From contig CAJXQX010000010.1 in assembly GCA_913058185.1 (NCBI GenBank), positions 1 through 64,000 of the forward strand: 64,000 nucleotides of DNA, in the 5' to 3' direction. Of the stretch, positions 26,731 through 34,786 are shown piece by piece (positions within the stretch are counted from its first letter, which is position 1; each line of letters opens with the position of its first letter). Origin of the DNA: an uncultured Verrucomicrobiota bacterium. GTDB lineage: Bacteria; Verrucomicrobiota; Verrucomicrobiia; Opitutales; Opitutaceae. The notes beneath the pieces are model-generated. The model saw nothing but the letters and a program-made list of their open reading frames with translations. It ran no database searches and was not told where the DNA came from. Both the position numbers and the translations under genes were made by a program.

Positions 26731-27719
26731 TTCAGGACAGTCATGCGGCATTGAACCAATCGAACGGGGGGAAACCCGCGGCGACGGATTTCGCGCCCTT
26801 GCGCCGGATTGATTTCCACGCGATGGGCACGCGTTGTCTGATTCAATTTGCGATGAGTGATGCGGCGGTCGCGACCCGTTTCGATCAGGCGGTGAGGGCG
26901 TGGGTGCAAAACTACGAAGCCCGCTACACCCGATTCCGTGACGACAGTATCATCGGTAAAATCAATCGTGCCGCCGGCAATGGCGAATGGGTGGTGATCG
27001 ACGAGGAAATGGAGCGGATGCTGGAGATGTGCGGCACGGTGCACTTCATGACCCAAGGTATTGTCGATGTGACGGCGGGACCGCTCGCCAAGCTCTGGGA
27101 TTATCACATTGAGCATCCGCGTTTGCCGACCGAAGCGGAAGTAGCCCTGGCCTGTGAATTGGTCGGTTGGTCCAAGGTTGAACGCGAACCAGGCCGGGTG
27201 CGGTTACCGCAAACGGGCATGTCGCTCGACCTCGGGGGATGGGGCAAGGAGTTCGCCGTCGATATGGCCGTGCAGATGGCCACTGAACATGGCATCGAAA
27301 AGATTTTGGTAGATTTCGGACACGACATTCGAGTCGTCGGCACCCCACCGGACCGTCCGGCTTGGCACATTGGTTTGGAGGATCCCAATGAGCCGGGTAA
27401 GCTGTGGGGGAGTATCGGTGCCGTGAATACGTCAGTGGCGAGCTCGGGGAATTACCAGCGCGGCTTCGTTATCGATGGGCAACGTTACGGGCACATCATC
27501 GATCCGCGGTCGGGTCGTCCCACCACCAATGGCCTGCAGCAGGTCACCGTGGTCGCACCGTCTTGTATACAAGCCGGCATGTTAGCGACCGCCGCTTTTG
27601 TGATGGGGCCGGAAAATGGCCTCGATTTTATTCAATCAACTCCCGGGGCCGAAGGCTGCATGGTCTCGACGGGAGCCAAACACCAAACCCGAGGATTTTT
27701 CCATTATGTGGTCAGCTAA
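26721..27719 (+). CDS. apbE: ApbE family FAD:protein FMN transferase
   Basis: A 332-residue flavin transferase that covalently links FMN from FAD to Thr/Ser of target proteins, using Mg2+. Family motifs are present: HAMGTRCLIQF near residue 35, VDVTAGPLAKLWDYH, SLDLGGWGKEFAVD, VNTSVASSGNYQR and YGHIIDPRSGRPT. Unlike most Gram-negative ApbE proteins it has no visible signal peptide or lipobox (start MALIQDSHAALNQS), and no upstream in-frame start gives one. It overlaps both neighbours (DUF3570 upstream, thioredoxin downstream), so one operon is likely, with DUF3570 as the apparent substrate. Confidence 0.93.
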   Translation: MALIQDSHAALNQSNGGKPAATDFAPLRRIDFHAMGTRCLIQFAMSDAAVATRFDQAVRAWVQNYEARYTRFRDDSIIGKINRAAGNGEWVVIDEEMERMLEMCGTVHFMTQGIVDVTAGPLAKLWDYHIEHPRLPTEAEVALACELVGWSKVEREPGRVRLPQTGMSLDLGGWGKEFAVDMAVQMATEHGIEKILVDFGHDIRVVGTPPDRPAWHIGLEDPNEPGKLWGSIGAVNTSVASSGNYQRGFVIDGQRYGHIIDPRSGRPTTNGLQQVTVVAPSCIQAGMLATAAFVMGPENGLDFIQSTPGAEGCMVSTGAKHQTRGFFHYVVS

Positions 27720-28212
27720 ACTAAAATCCATTTTGACGGTAATTGCCGTCGCTTTAGCTCTAATGGTCACCGCAGCGCGGGCACTCGAACCCGGTGATCC
27801 GTTGCCAGATTGGGCGAGCTTTGAGCTCGAAGGGGAGGTCCCCAATCTCGACGGCAAGGTCGTGATGATCGACGTATGGGCCTCGTGGTGCGCTCCGTGC
27901 AAAGCTTCGTTCCCTGCCTACGGGGAATTGCAGCAGGAGTGGGCCGAGCAGGGGTTTGTGATCCTGGGCGTAAGCGTAGATCGTAAGTCCAAGGACTACG
28001 CCCGCTCTCTTAAGCAGACACCTCCGGGCTTCGCGACGGTGAGGGATGTGACGCAGAAGCTGGCGGCGAAACTCAGTCCGCCGGCGATGCCGACGAGTTA
28101 TATTTTTGGTCGCGATGGTAAGCTGCGGAAAGTCCATAAGGGCTATCGTGGTGATCGCACGGTGGAGCTCTTGCGCTCCGAAATTGAACCCCTCCTTGCT
28201 GAGACCCGATGA
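27706..28212 (+). CDS. TlpA-like periplasmic thioredoxin
   Basis: A 168-residue thioredoxin-fold protein with N-terminal signal or anchor (SILTVIAVALALMVTAARAL) and redox motif WCAPC (Cys62, Cys65). The cis-proline region is AMPTSYIF and the end is FGRDGKLRKVHKGYRG. TlpA/ResA proteins reduce disulfides in the periplasm, for example in apocytochromes or copper-site proteins. The start MWSAKL lies within the end of apbE. Overlap with the DUF4266 gene suggests it keeps that protein's C-terminal cysteines reduced. Confidence 0.92.
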   Translation: MWSAKLKSILTVIAVALALMVTAARALEPGDPLPDWASFELEGEVPNLDGKVVMIDVWASWCAPCKASFPAYGELQQEWAEQGFVILGVSVDRKSKDYARSLKQTPPGFATVRDVTQKLAAKLSPPAMPTSYIFGRDGKLRKVHKGYRGDRTVELLRSEIEPLLAETR

Positions 28213-28433
28213 TGAAACGAAAACTATTATCTCTTCTATCTACGGTGGGCGCTGCCCTCGTTTTCTCGGGTTGCCAAAACGTGGAACCTTGGGAGAAAGG
28301 GTTACTCGCCGACTACACCATGCGAGCTGATCGTGACGCGATGCATGATACGATGTCCGAACATATTTACTTTTCTCGTGAAGCCTCCTCCGGCGGTCGC
28401 GGAGTCGGTGCCTCCGGCTGCGGCTGTAACTAA
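28209..28433 (+). CDS. DUF4266 small lipoprotein
   Basis: A 74-residue lipoprotein with signal peptide and lipobox FSGC (Cys22). The mature part begins NVEPWEKGLLADYTM and ends HIYFSREASSGGRGVGASGCGCN, the strongly conserved tail of DUF4266. The glycine-rich end with two cysteines in CGC looks like a metal-binding or modification site. It overlaps the TlpA gene by four bases. Function is unknown, but DUF3570, ApbE, TlpA and DUF4266 recur together in Gram-negative genomes, as far as I recall. Confidence 0.88.
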   Translation: MMKRKLLSLLSTVGAALVFSGCQNVEPWEKGLLADYTMRADRDAMHDTMSEHIYFSREASSGGRGVGASGCGCN

Positions 28434-28460
28434 TTTAACCCACCACATACCCTCCCTGAC

Positions 28461-30353
28461 ATGAACACCTTCACCACGGCCTATTTCCGCCTTCGTTGGC
28501 TCCATCTTCCCGCCGCATTACTTATGGTTTTGCTGCAACGCCTGCCGATGTTGCGGGCGATCGTTACCACTGAATTTGTCGTCAGTTCGGGTGTGGGTAG
28601 CGTCTTGAAAGGTGTGCTGGCCGGCAGTGCCGCGCTGGGCGCTGTGCAAACGGTCGCGGGTGCCACCGAGCTTGATGCCGGAACAGGCGGTAATCCCGGA
28701 TCTGCCACGGTGGGAGTTGCCTTCACTGGAGGATTTGCCGTCGTAGGTGCCCCGGCCGTTCCAGCTTCATATGAGATCACCGGTGACATTCCCCCCGGAC
28801 TTACCGTCACCAATATTAGCGGTGATCAAGTGAATGGGTCGACCGTGACGATAACGGGCACGCCGACCGAAGCGGGTTCATTCGCCATGCGAATTCGCGC
28901 ATGGAAAGGACCGAATAAAACGCTGAACGGTGGCCAGCCTACGTTTAATTATGTTATCAATATAGCCGCAGGCGGGGGCAGCGCACCGGCGATCTCGAAT
29001 CAGCCGGATACATTGTCGGTGGCGACAGGCGGTTCGGCCTCATTTTCGGTGAGTGCTTCGGGTGATCCGACCCCTACCTTTCAGTGGCGCAAGGACGGCA
29101 CCAACATCACCGGCGCCACGAGTTCGACGTTCTCGATTGCGACGGTCGCAGCCTCCGATGCCGGGGACTATACAGTCGTAGTTACGAATGCCTCCGGCAG
29201 CGATACCAGCACGGCGGCGACACTGACCGTTACGGCGGCTGCTACCGTGACGATTGGGACTCAACCCGTGTCAATCAACCCCGTCGTTGGCGGCACGGCA
29301 TCGCTGTCGGTTATTGCGACATCCTCCGGTAGTTTGAGTTACCAATGGTTCCGTTTTAAGCGAGGGGAAGGGCTACGATCTCTCTCCGGTGAAACGGGGG
29401 CATCATTGGTTATTAATCCGGTAGCTACCTCGGACATGGGATTCTATTTCGCCCGCATCACCGGCGGCACGACGACGGTTGATTCGGCATACGCGATTCT
29501 AACCGTGCCGGGCGGCTCCAGTCGTCTAGCCAATCTCTCGACTCGTGGGAATGTGCCGGCTGGCGGTGAGTTGACGCCAGGATTTGTCCTGCGTGGAGAC
29601 GGAACGAAGAATCTCGTGATTCGAGCGGTGGGGCCTGAGTTGGCTGACTTCGGTGTTTCCGGGGCGATGGCGGATCCCACCTTGGGTCTGGTGCCGCTCG
29701 GTGGTTCGACGCCTCAGTTAACCAACGACAACTGGGAGGATTCGAGCAACTCAGCGTCGCTGGTCACGACCAGTGCAACTCTCGGTGCTTTCCCGTTAGA
29801 TTCCGGGTCGCTTGATGCTGCCGTGCTCACTTCCGTGTCGTTGCCCAATTCGCAGGGAAGTAAGGGATTTACGGTCCAAATCAAGTCTACGTCGGGCGCG
29901 GCGGGAATCATCTTGGCGGAAGTTTATGATCCCGATGCTGCCGGCACTTCCGCTCAGCTCACCAATATCTCGGCGCGCGGATTCAGTGGCTTAGGTGCCG
30001 ACGTGCTCGCCCCCGGATTTGTAATCGATGGTGACGGGGCCATGACGATGTTGATTCGAGTGGTCGGTCCGACTCTGGGTAACTTTGGAGTATCTGGCAC
30101 GATGGTAGATCCTCGATTGGAAGTTATCCCGGGTGGTCAAACATTTGTGGTGGCGAACAATGACAACTGGGGCGGCACCGCTGCCCTCAAAGCTGCCTTC
30201 GCTACGACGGGTGCATTCTCCTTCGCGGATGATGGTTCACTCGATGCTGTCGTGGTGGTGAGACTACCGCCCGGACCTTACACCGTGCGTCCATCGGGAG
30301 CCAACGACGGCACCGGAGTTATCCTAGTCGAAGCCTATGAAGTTATCGATTAG
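28461..30353 (+). CDS. Large secreted Ig-domain protein with tandem C-terminal units (copy 1)
   Basis: A 630-residue exported protein. The N-terminus is unusual: a hydrophobic helix (LPAALLMVLLQRLP), a short basic turn, then EFVVSSGVGSVLKGVLAGSA and an Ala-rich stretch, shared with the next gene. After this come a putative Ig (He_PIG-like) domain (about 70-170), a classical Ig-like domain (about 175-265; FQWRKDGTNITGA, DAGDYTVVV) and another Ig-like unit (about 265-350). Two tandem units of about 135 residues (starting LANLSTRGNVP and LTNISARGFSG) end the protein, each with a GFVxxGxG...LxIRxVGP signature. Probably surface-exposed or secreted; a candidate substrate of the flanking T2SS, by inference. 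Confidence 0.85.
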   Translation: MNTFTTAYFRLRWLHLPAALLMVLLQRLPMLRAIVTTEFVVSSGVGSVLKGVLAGSAALGAVQTVAGATELDAGTGGNPGSATVGVAFTGGFAVVGAPAVPASYEITGDIPPGLTVTNISGDQVNGSTVTITGTPTEAGSFAMRIRAWKGPNKTLNGGQPTFNYVINIAAGGGSAPAISNQPDTLSVATGGSASFSVSASGDPTPTFQWRKDGTNITGATSSTFSIATVAASDAGDYTVVVTNASGSDTSTAATLTVTAAATVTIGTQPVSINPVVGGTASLSVIATSSGSLSYQWFRFKRGEGLRSLSGETGASLVINPVATSDMGFYFARITGGTTTVDSAYAILTVPGGSSRLANLSTRGNVPAGGELTPGFVLRGDGTKNLVIRAVGPELADFGVSGAMADPTLGLVPLGGSTPQLTNDNWEDSSNSASLVTTSATLGAFPLDSGSLDAAVLTSVSLPNSQGSKGFTVQIKSTSGAAGIILAEVYDPDAAGTSAQLTNISARGFSGLGADVLAPGFVIDGDGAMTMLIRVVGPTLGNFGVSGTMVDPRLEVIPGGQTFVVANNDNWGGTAALKAAFATTGAFSFADDGSLDAVVVVRLPPGPYTVRPSGANDGTGVILVEAYEVID

Positions 30354-30380
30354 GGGAATGACGGAAAACCAAGTGGGACC

Positions 30381-32276
30381 GTGACTTTACTTTATCTGAA
30401 TTTGCGACGGTTTCATCTGCCGGTCGCCCTATTGATCGTGCTCCTCCAACGGATGCCGCTGTTGCCCACTGCGATCACCGCGGAGTTTGTGCTAGGGACC
30501 GGCGTGGGCAGTGTGCTGAAAGGCGTTTTGGCGGGAAGCGCGGTGATGTTGTTGGAACCGCTCCACGCCCAGACCGGCGCGACTCCGGTGAGATTGGATC
30601 CAGGTCCTCGTGGTTTGCCCGCGAAAGCCACGGTTGGGGTTCCGTTCGGTGGTGGGTTCGCCATTGTGGGGGCGCCTGCCGGCGCTCAATCTTATGAAAT
30701 TACCGGGCAAATTCCACCGGGACTAAGCGTGTTAAACTTGAATGGCGATACCGTGAATGGAGTGTCGGTTTCGATTTTAGGAACGCCCACATTGGCTGGT
30801 GAATATGTCCTGCAGGCGCGAGCTTGGCGGGGGCTCAATAAGACGCTTGATGGGGGTGGTTTACCATTCGACTACACGATTGAAGTGACCGAAGCACCGG
30901 ATGCCGCGCCTTCAATTTCGAGTCAACCTGCTTCGCTGACCGTTTTGGATGGCTCGGCGGTAGTATTTTCGGTGACGGCTTTGGCGAACCCCTTGCCCAC
31001 GTTTCAATGGCGCAAGGATGGCATCAATCTCAATGGAGCGACTGAGGCTACCTTAAATATTTCTTCCGTCACATCCGACGATACCGGGAATTACACGGTG
31101 GTGATCAACAATGCTTTGGGCCGGGTGACGAGTGCTCCGGCTACCCTGACGATTGCCGGAGCGGCCATCACGATTACGTCGCCGCCGGCTTCGATCGACG
31201 TCGAATCGGGGACGACAGGAATGCTATCGGTGACCGCCTTAGCGGCCACACCGCTTAGATTTCAATGGTTCCGTTATCGAACGGGAGAAGGACTTCGTAT
31301 CTTGAGTGGTGAGACTCTGCCGACCCTCAATTTGGCGAGTGTGGGGGAGTCGGATATGGGGTTCTATTTTGCTCGAGTCACCGATGGGAACGAAACGGTT
31401 GATTCCGAAATCGCTATTGTGACGGTCACCGGTGGATCGAGCCGATTGGCTAATCTTTCGACTCGCGGAAGCGTGCCGGCGGGAGGCGAGCTGACTCCCG
31501 GATTTGTCCTGCGAGGTGATGGGTCAAAAAACCTCGTGATCCGCGCCATCGGGCCTGAGTTGGCGGACTTCGGGGTGACTCCAGCGATGGCCGATCCCAC
31601 GCTTGCGCTGGTGCCATTGGGCGGCTCAACGCCGTCGCTCATCAACGACAACTGGGAAGATGCGGTCAACTCGAACCAACTCGCCTCGACCAGCAGGACT
31701 TTGGGGGCATTCCCGTTGGATGGCGAATCGCTCGATGCCGCCGTGCTCACCTCGGTCTCATTGCCAAATGCAGCGGGCAGTAAAGGGTTCACGGTGCAAA
31801 TCACGTCAAAGAGTGGCGCGGCGGGTATCGCCCTGGCCGAGGTTTACGATCCTGATGGGACAGGGAGCTCGGCTCAGCTCACCAATATTTCAGCCCGGGG
31901 ATTCAGCGGACTTGGGGCGGATGTGCTCGCGCCGGGATTTGTGATCGATGGAGACGGCGCGAAAACGATGTTGATCCGGGTGGTCGGACCGACGCTCGCA
32001 GGTTTTGGGGTGCCGGGCACCATGACCGATCCCCGTTTGGAAGTGATTCCCGGTGGGCAAACGTTTTCCATCGCCAGCAATGATAACTGGGGGGGCACCG
32101 CGGCGCTGAAAGCTGCTTTTCAGACGACGGGTGCGTTTGCTTTCCCGGACGACGCTTCACTCGATGCCGTGGTGGTCGTGCGCCTGCCTCCCGGCTCCTA
32201 CACCGTTCGTCCTGCCGGAGCGGATGACGGCACGGGTGTCATATTGGTCGAGGCCTACGAGGTGTTAACTCCCTGA
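30381..32276 (+). CDS. Large secreted Ig-domain protein with tandem C-terminal units (copy 2)
   Basis: A 631-residue paralogue of the preceding gene along its whole length, starting with GTG 27 bases after it. It shares the N-terminal LLQRMPLLPT and VGSVLKGVLAGSA segments, the putative Ig domain (YEITGQIPPGLSV), two Ig-like domains (FQWRKDGINLNGA; FQWFRYRTGEGLR) and the two C-terminal units (LANLSTRGSVP; LTNISARGFSG). The duplication is old enough for about a third of residues to differ outside the C-terminal units, judged by eye. Same inferred location and role as copy 1. Confidence 0.84.
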   Translation: MTLLYLNLRRFHLPVALLIVLLQRMPLLPTAITAEFVLGTGVGSVLKGVLAGSAVMLLEPLHAQTGATPVRLDPGPRGLPAKATVGVPFGGGFAIVGAPAGAQSYEITGQIPPGLSVLNLNGDTVNGVSVSILGTPTLAGEYVLQARAWRGLNKTLDGGGLPFDYTIEVTEAPDAAPSISSQPASLTVLDGSAVVFSVTALANPLPTFQWRKDGINLNGATEATLNISSVTSDDTGNYTVVINNALGRVTSAPATLTIAGAAITITSPPASIDVESGTTGMLSVTALAATPLRFQWFRYRTGEGLRILSGETLPTLNLASVGESDMGFYFARVTDGNETVDSEIAIVTVTGGSSRLANLSTRGSVPAGGELTPGFVLRGDGSKNLVIRAIGPELADFGVTPAMADPTLALVPLGGSTPSLINDNWEDAVNSNQLASTSRTLGAFPLDGESLDAAVLTSVSLPNAAGSKGFTVQITSKSGAAGIALAEVYDPDGTGSSAQLTNISARGFSGLGADVLAPGFVIDGDGAKTMLIRVVGPTLAGFGVPGTMTDPRLEVIPGGQTFSIASNDNWGGTAALKAAFQTTGAFAFPDDASLDAVVVVRLPPGSYTVRPAGADDGTGVILVEAYEVLTP

Positions 32277-32556
32277 TTCGGGATTTTGGTATAGGCCGCT
32301 GAGACGGAGTTATTGCCGCAAAGAGGCGCAAAAAGACCACACGCGTGCCGACTGTTCTCCGCGCGCCTAGTGGCGCCTCGACCCATTAATTAGCGATTTG
32401 ACAGTTTTGCGCCTCTTTGCGGCTAAAAATTCGTTGGATCGGTGCCCTCCGCAGGACCGCGATTCTTGGGCTCTGAGTGGCTTTATGTCCCGTTTGGTGA
32501 AAAACCAGTCTTGGCGAGGGCACCTTTATCGCCAATGATGGTCTTCCTTTTTGTCC
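32277..32556. other. Intergenic region with palindromic element, no gene
   Basis: This 280-base gap between two Ig-protein genes contains the 109-bp palindrome listed separately and no reliable open frame. The remaining 130 bases before the cyclophilin-fusion start show no recognised promoter motif. Confidence 0.5.
32315..32423. repeat. 109-bp palindromic element with 19-bp perfect arms (copy 1)
   Basis: GCCGCAAAGAGGCGCAAAA at 32315-32333 is repeated exactly in inverse at 32405-32423. The centre contains GCGCGCCTAGTGGCGCCTC. A second copy in opposite orientation lies at 42202-42314 with the same ends and a matching centre. No coding capacity; resembles a MITE or REP-like element. Confidence 0.8.
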
Positions 32557-34584
32557 ATGAAACGGTATCCCCTCCGACTCTTTCTTACTGCAGCGCTATT
32601 TGCGACTGTGGCTACTGCCCAAAACCCGGTCACGACCAATGCCATCGGCGCTCAATCCGGTTCGATCGGGGGAGGTGCCGCATCGATTGATCTGCGGTCT
32701 CACTTCGGGATGGATGGAGTGAACACTCCGCTCGTGCGTTTTGATACCGTTTTCGGTGAGTTCGATGTGGAGCTGCTGGAAAACGCCGCTCCCAACCACG
32801 TGACGAACTTCCTGCGCTACACGGACGCCGAACTTTATGATAACACGATTATCCATCGCACGGCGTCGTTTCTGTCTTCCGCACCTTCGATTACTCAGGG
32901 CGGAGCGTTTAAGGCCATCGAGGGGCTCACGCCGATAACCTCATTTGGTGACATCAATTTGGAGTATGAGCTGCCGAACGCCCGGGGGACGATCGCAGCC
33001 GCGCGGACCGCCGACATCAATAGCGCGAGTTCACAGTGGTTTTTTAACACCGAAGACAACACCACGACACTTGGCCCCGACAATAATAGCGGTTTCACCG
33101 CCTATGGTCGCGTGCTCGGCAACGGCATGGACGTGGTCGACGTGATCGCGAGTATCAACCGGTTCAACCTCGATGGAGGCGTGTTCTCCGAGATTCCGCT
33201 CCGTTTCTTCAGCGGCGGCACGGCCACGGTGGCAAACTTGGTCGTGGTCAATACGGTGCGTCGCATCGACATCTACCCCACCAGTGGTGACACGGGTTCA
33301 GCCCTAACCTTTACGGCTACCAGCTCGGACCAAACGGTGGTCACGGCCACCATCAATGGCAGCACGCTACAGTTGACGCCGGTATCCACCGGGTCGGCGA
33401 CTGTCACCGTGCAAGCGGTGGGCGTGGCTGGTTTGGAAGTTACTCAAGAGTTCGCTTATGCCACCGGCGGCTTGGCCGTCACGACTCAACCCGCCTCGAC
33501 CGACGTGGTTGAGGGAGCGAGTGCCAGCCTAACGGTCTCGGCGGTGTCTGATGCTGCTATCACATACCAGTGGTATCGTCTTCGTTCGGGTGAAACCGCT
33601 GGGCAAGCGATTACAGGGGCTACGACCGCCACTTTAAATCTTACCAATGTCGCGGCGAGTGACATGGGTTTCTATTGGGCGGCGCTGACTTCGGGCGGTG
33701 GTGTGACCAATTCTAAAATTGCGACCATCACGCTCAGTGGCGGCAGCAGTCGGCTGGCAAATCTTTCGACTCGGGGGCGCATTCCGGCCAATGGCACGCT
33801 TACTCCCGGATTCGTCCTGCGGGGCACGGGCACCAAGCCGCTCGTGATTCGAGCCGTGGGCCCGCAGTTGTTGAACTTTGGCGTGCAGAGCGCGCTCACC
33901 GATCCGAAGATGGAAATCATTCCGGCCGGCGGATCTGAGGCGATTGCGAGCAACGACAACTGGGGGACTGCCGCCAACGCTGCGACACTCGTCACCACCA
34001 GTGCCGCTCTCGGCGCATTCGGTTTAGATAACGGTTCAGCGGATGCCGCTATCCTCACGGACCTGCCGTTGCCGAATACTTCTGGCAGTCGCGGTTACAC
34101 GGTGCGCATCTCGTCGACCGACAGCACATTGTCCGGTATTGCGTTGGCCGAGGTTTACGATCCTGGGGCCGTCGATGGAGACCTCCAACTCACCAATGTA
34201 TCCGCTCTCGGCTTCTCCGGACTGGGTGAAGATGTCCTGTCGCCCGGATTTGTGATCGATGGGACCGGGGCGAAGACGATGCTTATTCGGGTGTCGGGAC
34301 CGTCTCTGGTGAACTTTGGCGTCACAGGAACGATGACCGATCCGAAATTGTCTCTCATTCCAGCCGGCCAATCTATGGCCATTGCGACCAACGACAATTG
34401 GAGCGGCACGGCTGCGCTGAAAGCAGCCTTCGCGACCACGGGTGCATTTGAGTTAGATTCCGATGCATCGCTGGACGCGGTGATCTTGGTTCGCTTACCT
34501 CCGGGAGCTTACACGGTGAAGCCCGAAGGCGCGGATGGAGGCACTGGCACCATCCTCGTCGAAGCCTACGAAGTGATTGAGTAG
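32557..34584 (+). CDS. Secreted cyclophilin-Ig fusion with tandem C-terminal units
   Basis: A 675-residue exported protein (signal peptide MKRYPLRLFLTAALFATVA). Residues about 50-230 form a cyclophilin-type peptidyl-prolyl isomerase domain (FDTVFGEFDVELLENAAPNH, YDNTIIHRTASF, ITQGGAFK, SQWFFN). A short linker and an Ig-like domain (about 305-395; YQWYRLRSGETAG) follow. Two C-terminal units homologous to those of the two preceding genes close the protein (LANLSTRGRIPANG; LTNVSALGFSG). Several catalytic cyclophilin positions are altered (the usual HRxIxxFMxQGG reads HRTASF with an insertion before QGG), so isomerase activity is uncertain. The ATG at 32557 is chosen over a TTG two codons earlier. 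Confidence 0.85.
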   Translation: MKRYPLRLFLTAALFATVATAQNPVTTNAIGAQSGSIGGGAASIDLRSHFGMDGVNTPLVRFDTVFGEFDVELLENAAPNHVTNFLRYTDAELYDNTIIHRTASFLSSAPSITQGGAFKAIEGLTPITSFGDINLEYELPNARGTIAAARTADINSASSQWFFNTEDNTTTLGPDNNSGFTAYGRVLGNGMDVVDVIASINRFNLDGGVFSEIPLRFFSGGTATVANLVVVNTVRRIDIYPTSGDTGSALTFTATSSDQTVVTATINGSTLQLTPVSTGSATVTVQAVGVAGLEVTQEFAYATGGLAVTTQPASTDVVEGASASLTVSAVSDAAITYQWYRLRSGETAGQAITGATTATLNLTNVAASDMGFYWAALTSGGGVTNSKIATITLSGGSSRLANLSTRGRIPANGTLTPGFVLRGTGTKPLVIRAVGPQLLNFGVQSALTDPKMEIIPAGGSEAIASNDNWGTAANAATLVTTSAALGAFGLDNGSADAAILTDLPLPNTSGSRGYTVRISSTDSTLSGIALAEVYDPGAVDGDLQLTNVSALGFSGLGEDVLSPGFVIDGTGAKTMLIRVSGPSLVNFGVTGTMTDPKLSLIPAGQSMAIATNDNWSGTAALKAAFATTGAFELDSDASLDAVILVRLPPGAYTVKPEGADGGTGTILVEAYEVIE

Positions 34585-34633
34585 GGCGGGGTGGGGTGGG
34601 GCGGAGGAACCGCTCACCGATCGTGACCGGTAA

Positions 34634-34706
34634 GGGGATCAAGTCGGAAAAAGTTTACTCCGTCCTCTCACCAGGACTGCGTAAAACTTTTTGACGACAT
34701 GACCCC
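34634..34706. repeat. REP-like long hairpin
   Basis: Two arms of about 33 bases (beginning GGGGATCAAGTCGGAAAAAG and ending CTTTTTGACGACATGACCCC) pair around a six-base loop CTCACC. The stem has few mismatches. It lies between the convergent Ig/cyclophilin and gspF genes, so it may also act as a bidirectional terminator. The form resembles REP sequences mobilised by IS200-like (RAYT) transposases; none is in this window. Confidence 0.6.
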
Positions 34707-34733
34707 ATCGACAACGGCTGCGGTTCAGTCCGG

Positions 34734-34758
34734 GTAGGGCGTGTTCGCCGAGCGCGCT
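34734..34758. repeat. GTAGGGCG...CGCCGAG repeat (single copy)
   Basis: GTAGGGCGTGTTCGCCGAGC followed by GCGCT matches the ends of the paired elements at 41991-42092 and 49498-49655. Only one end is seen here. Confidence 0.5.
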
Positions 34759-34786
34759 GTTCCATCACCCCGGCTTCCCGGTTTAC

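Noticed and set aside
29095-33625. TGAT/TGATT-like ITGAT words in the Ig proteins as further ApbE flavinylation sites
   Set aside because: They read NITGAT and AITGAT without the Asp three residues before the first Thr, and lie at a turn normal for Ig-like domains.
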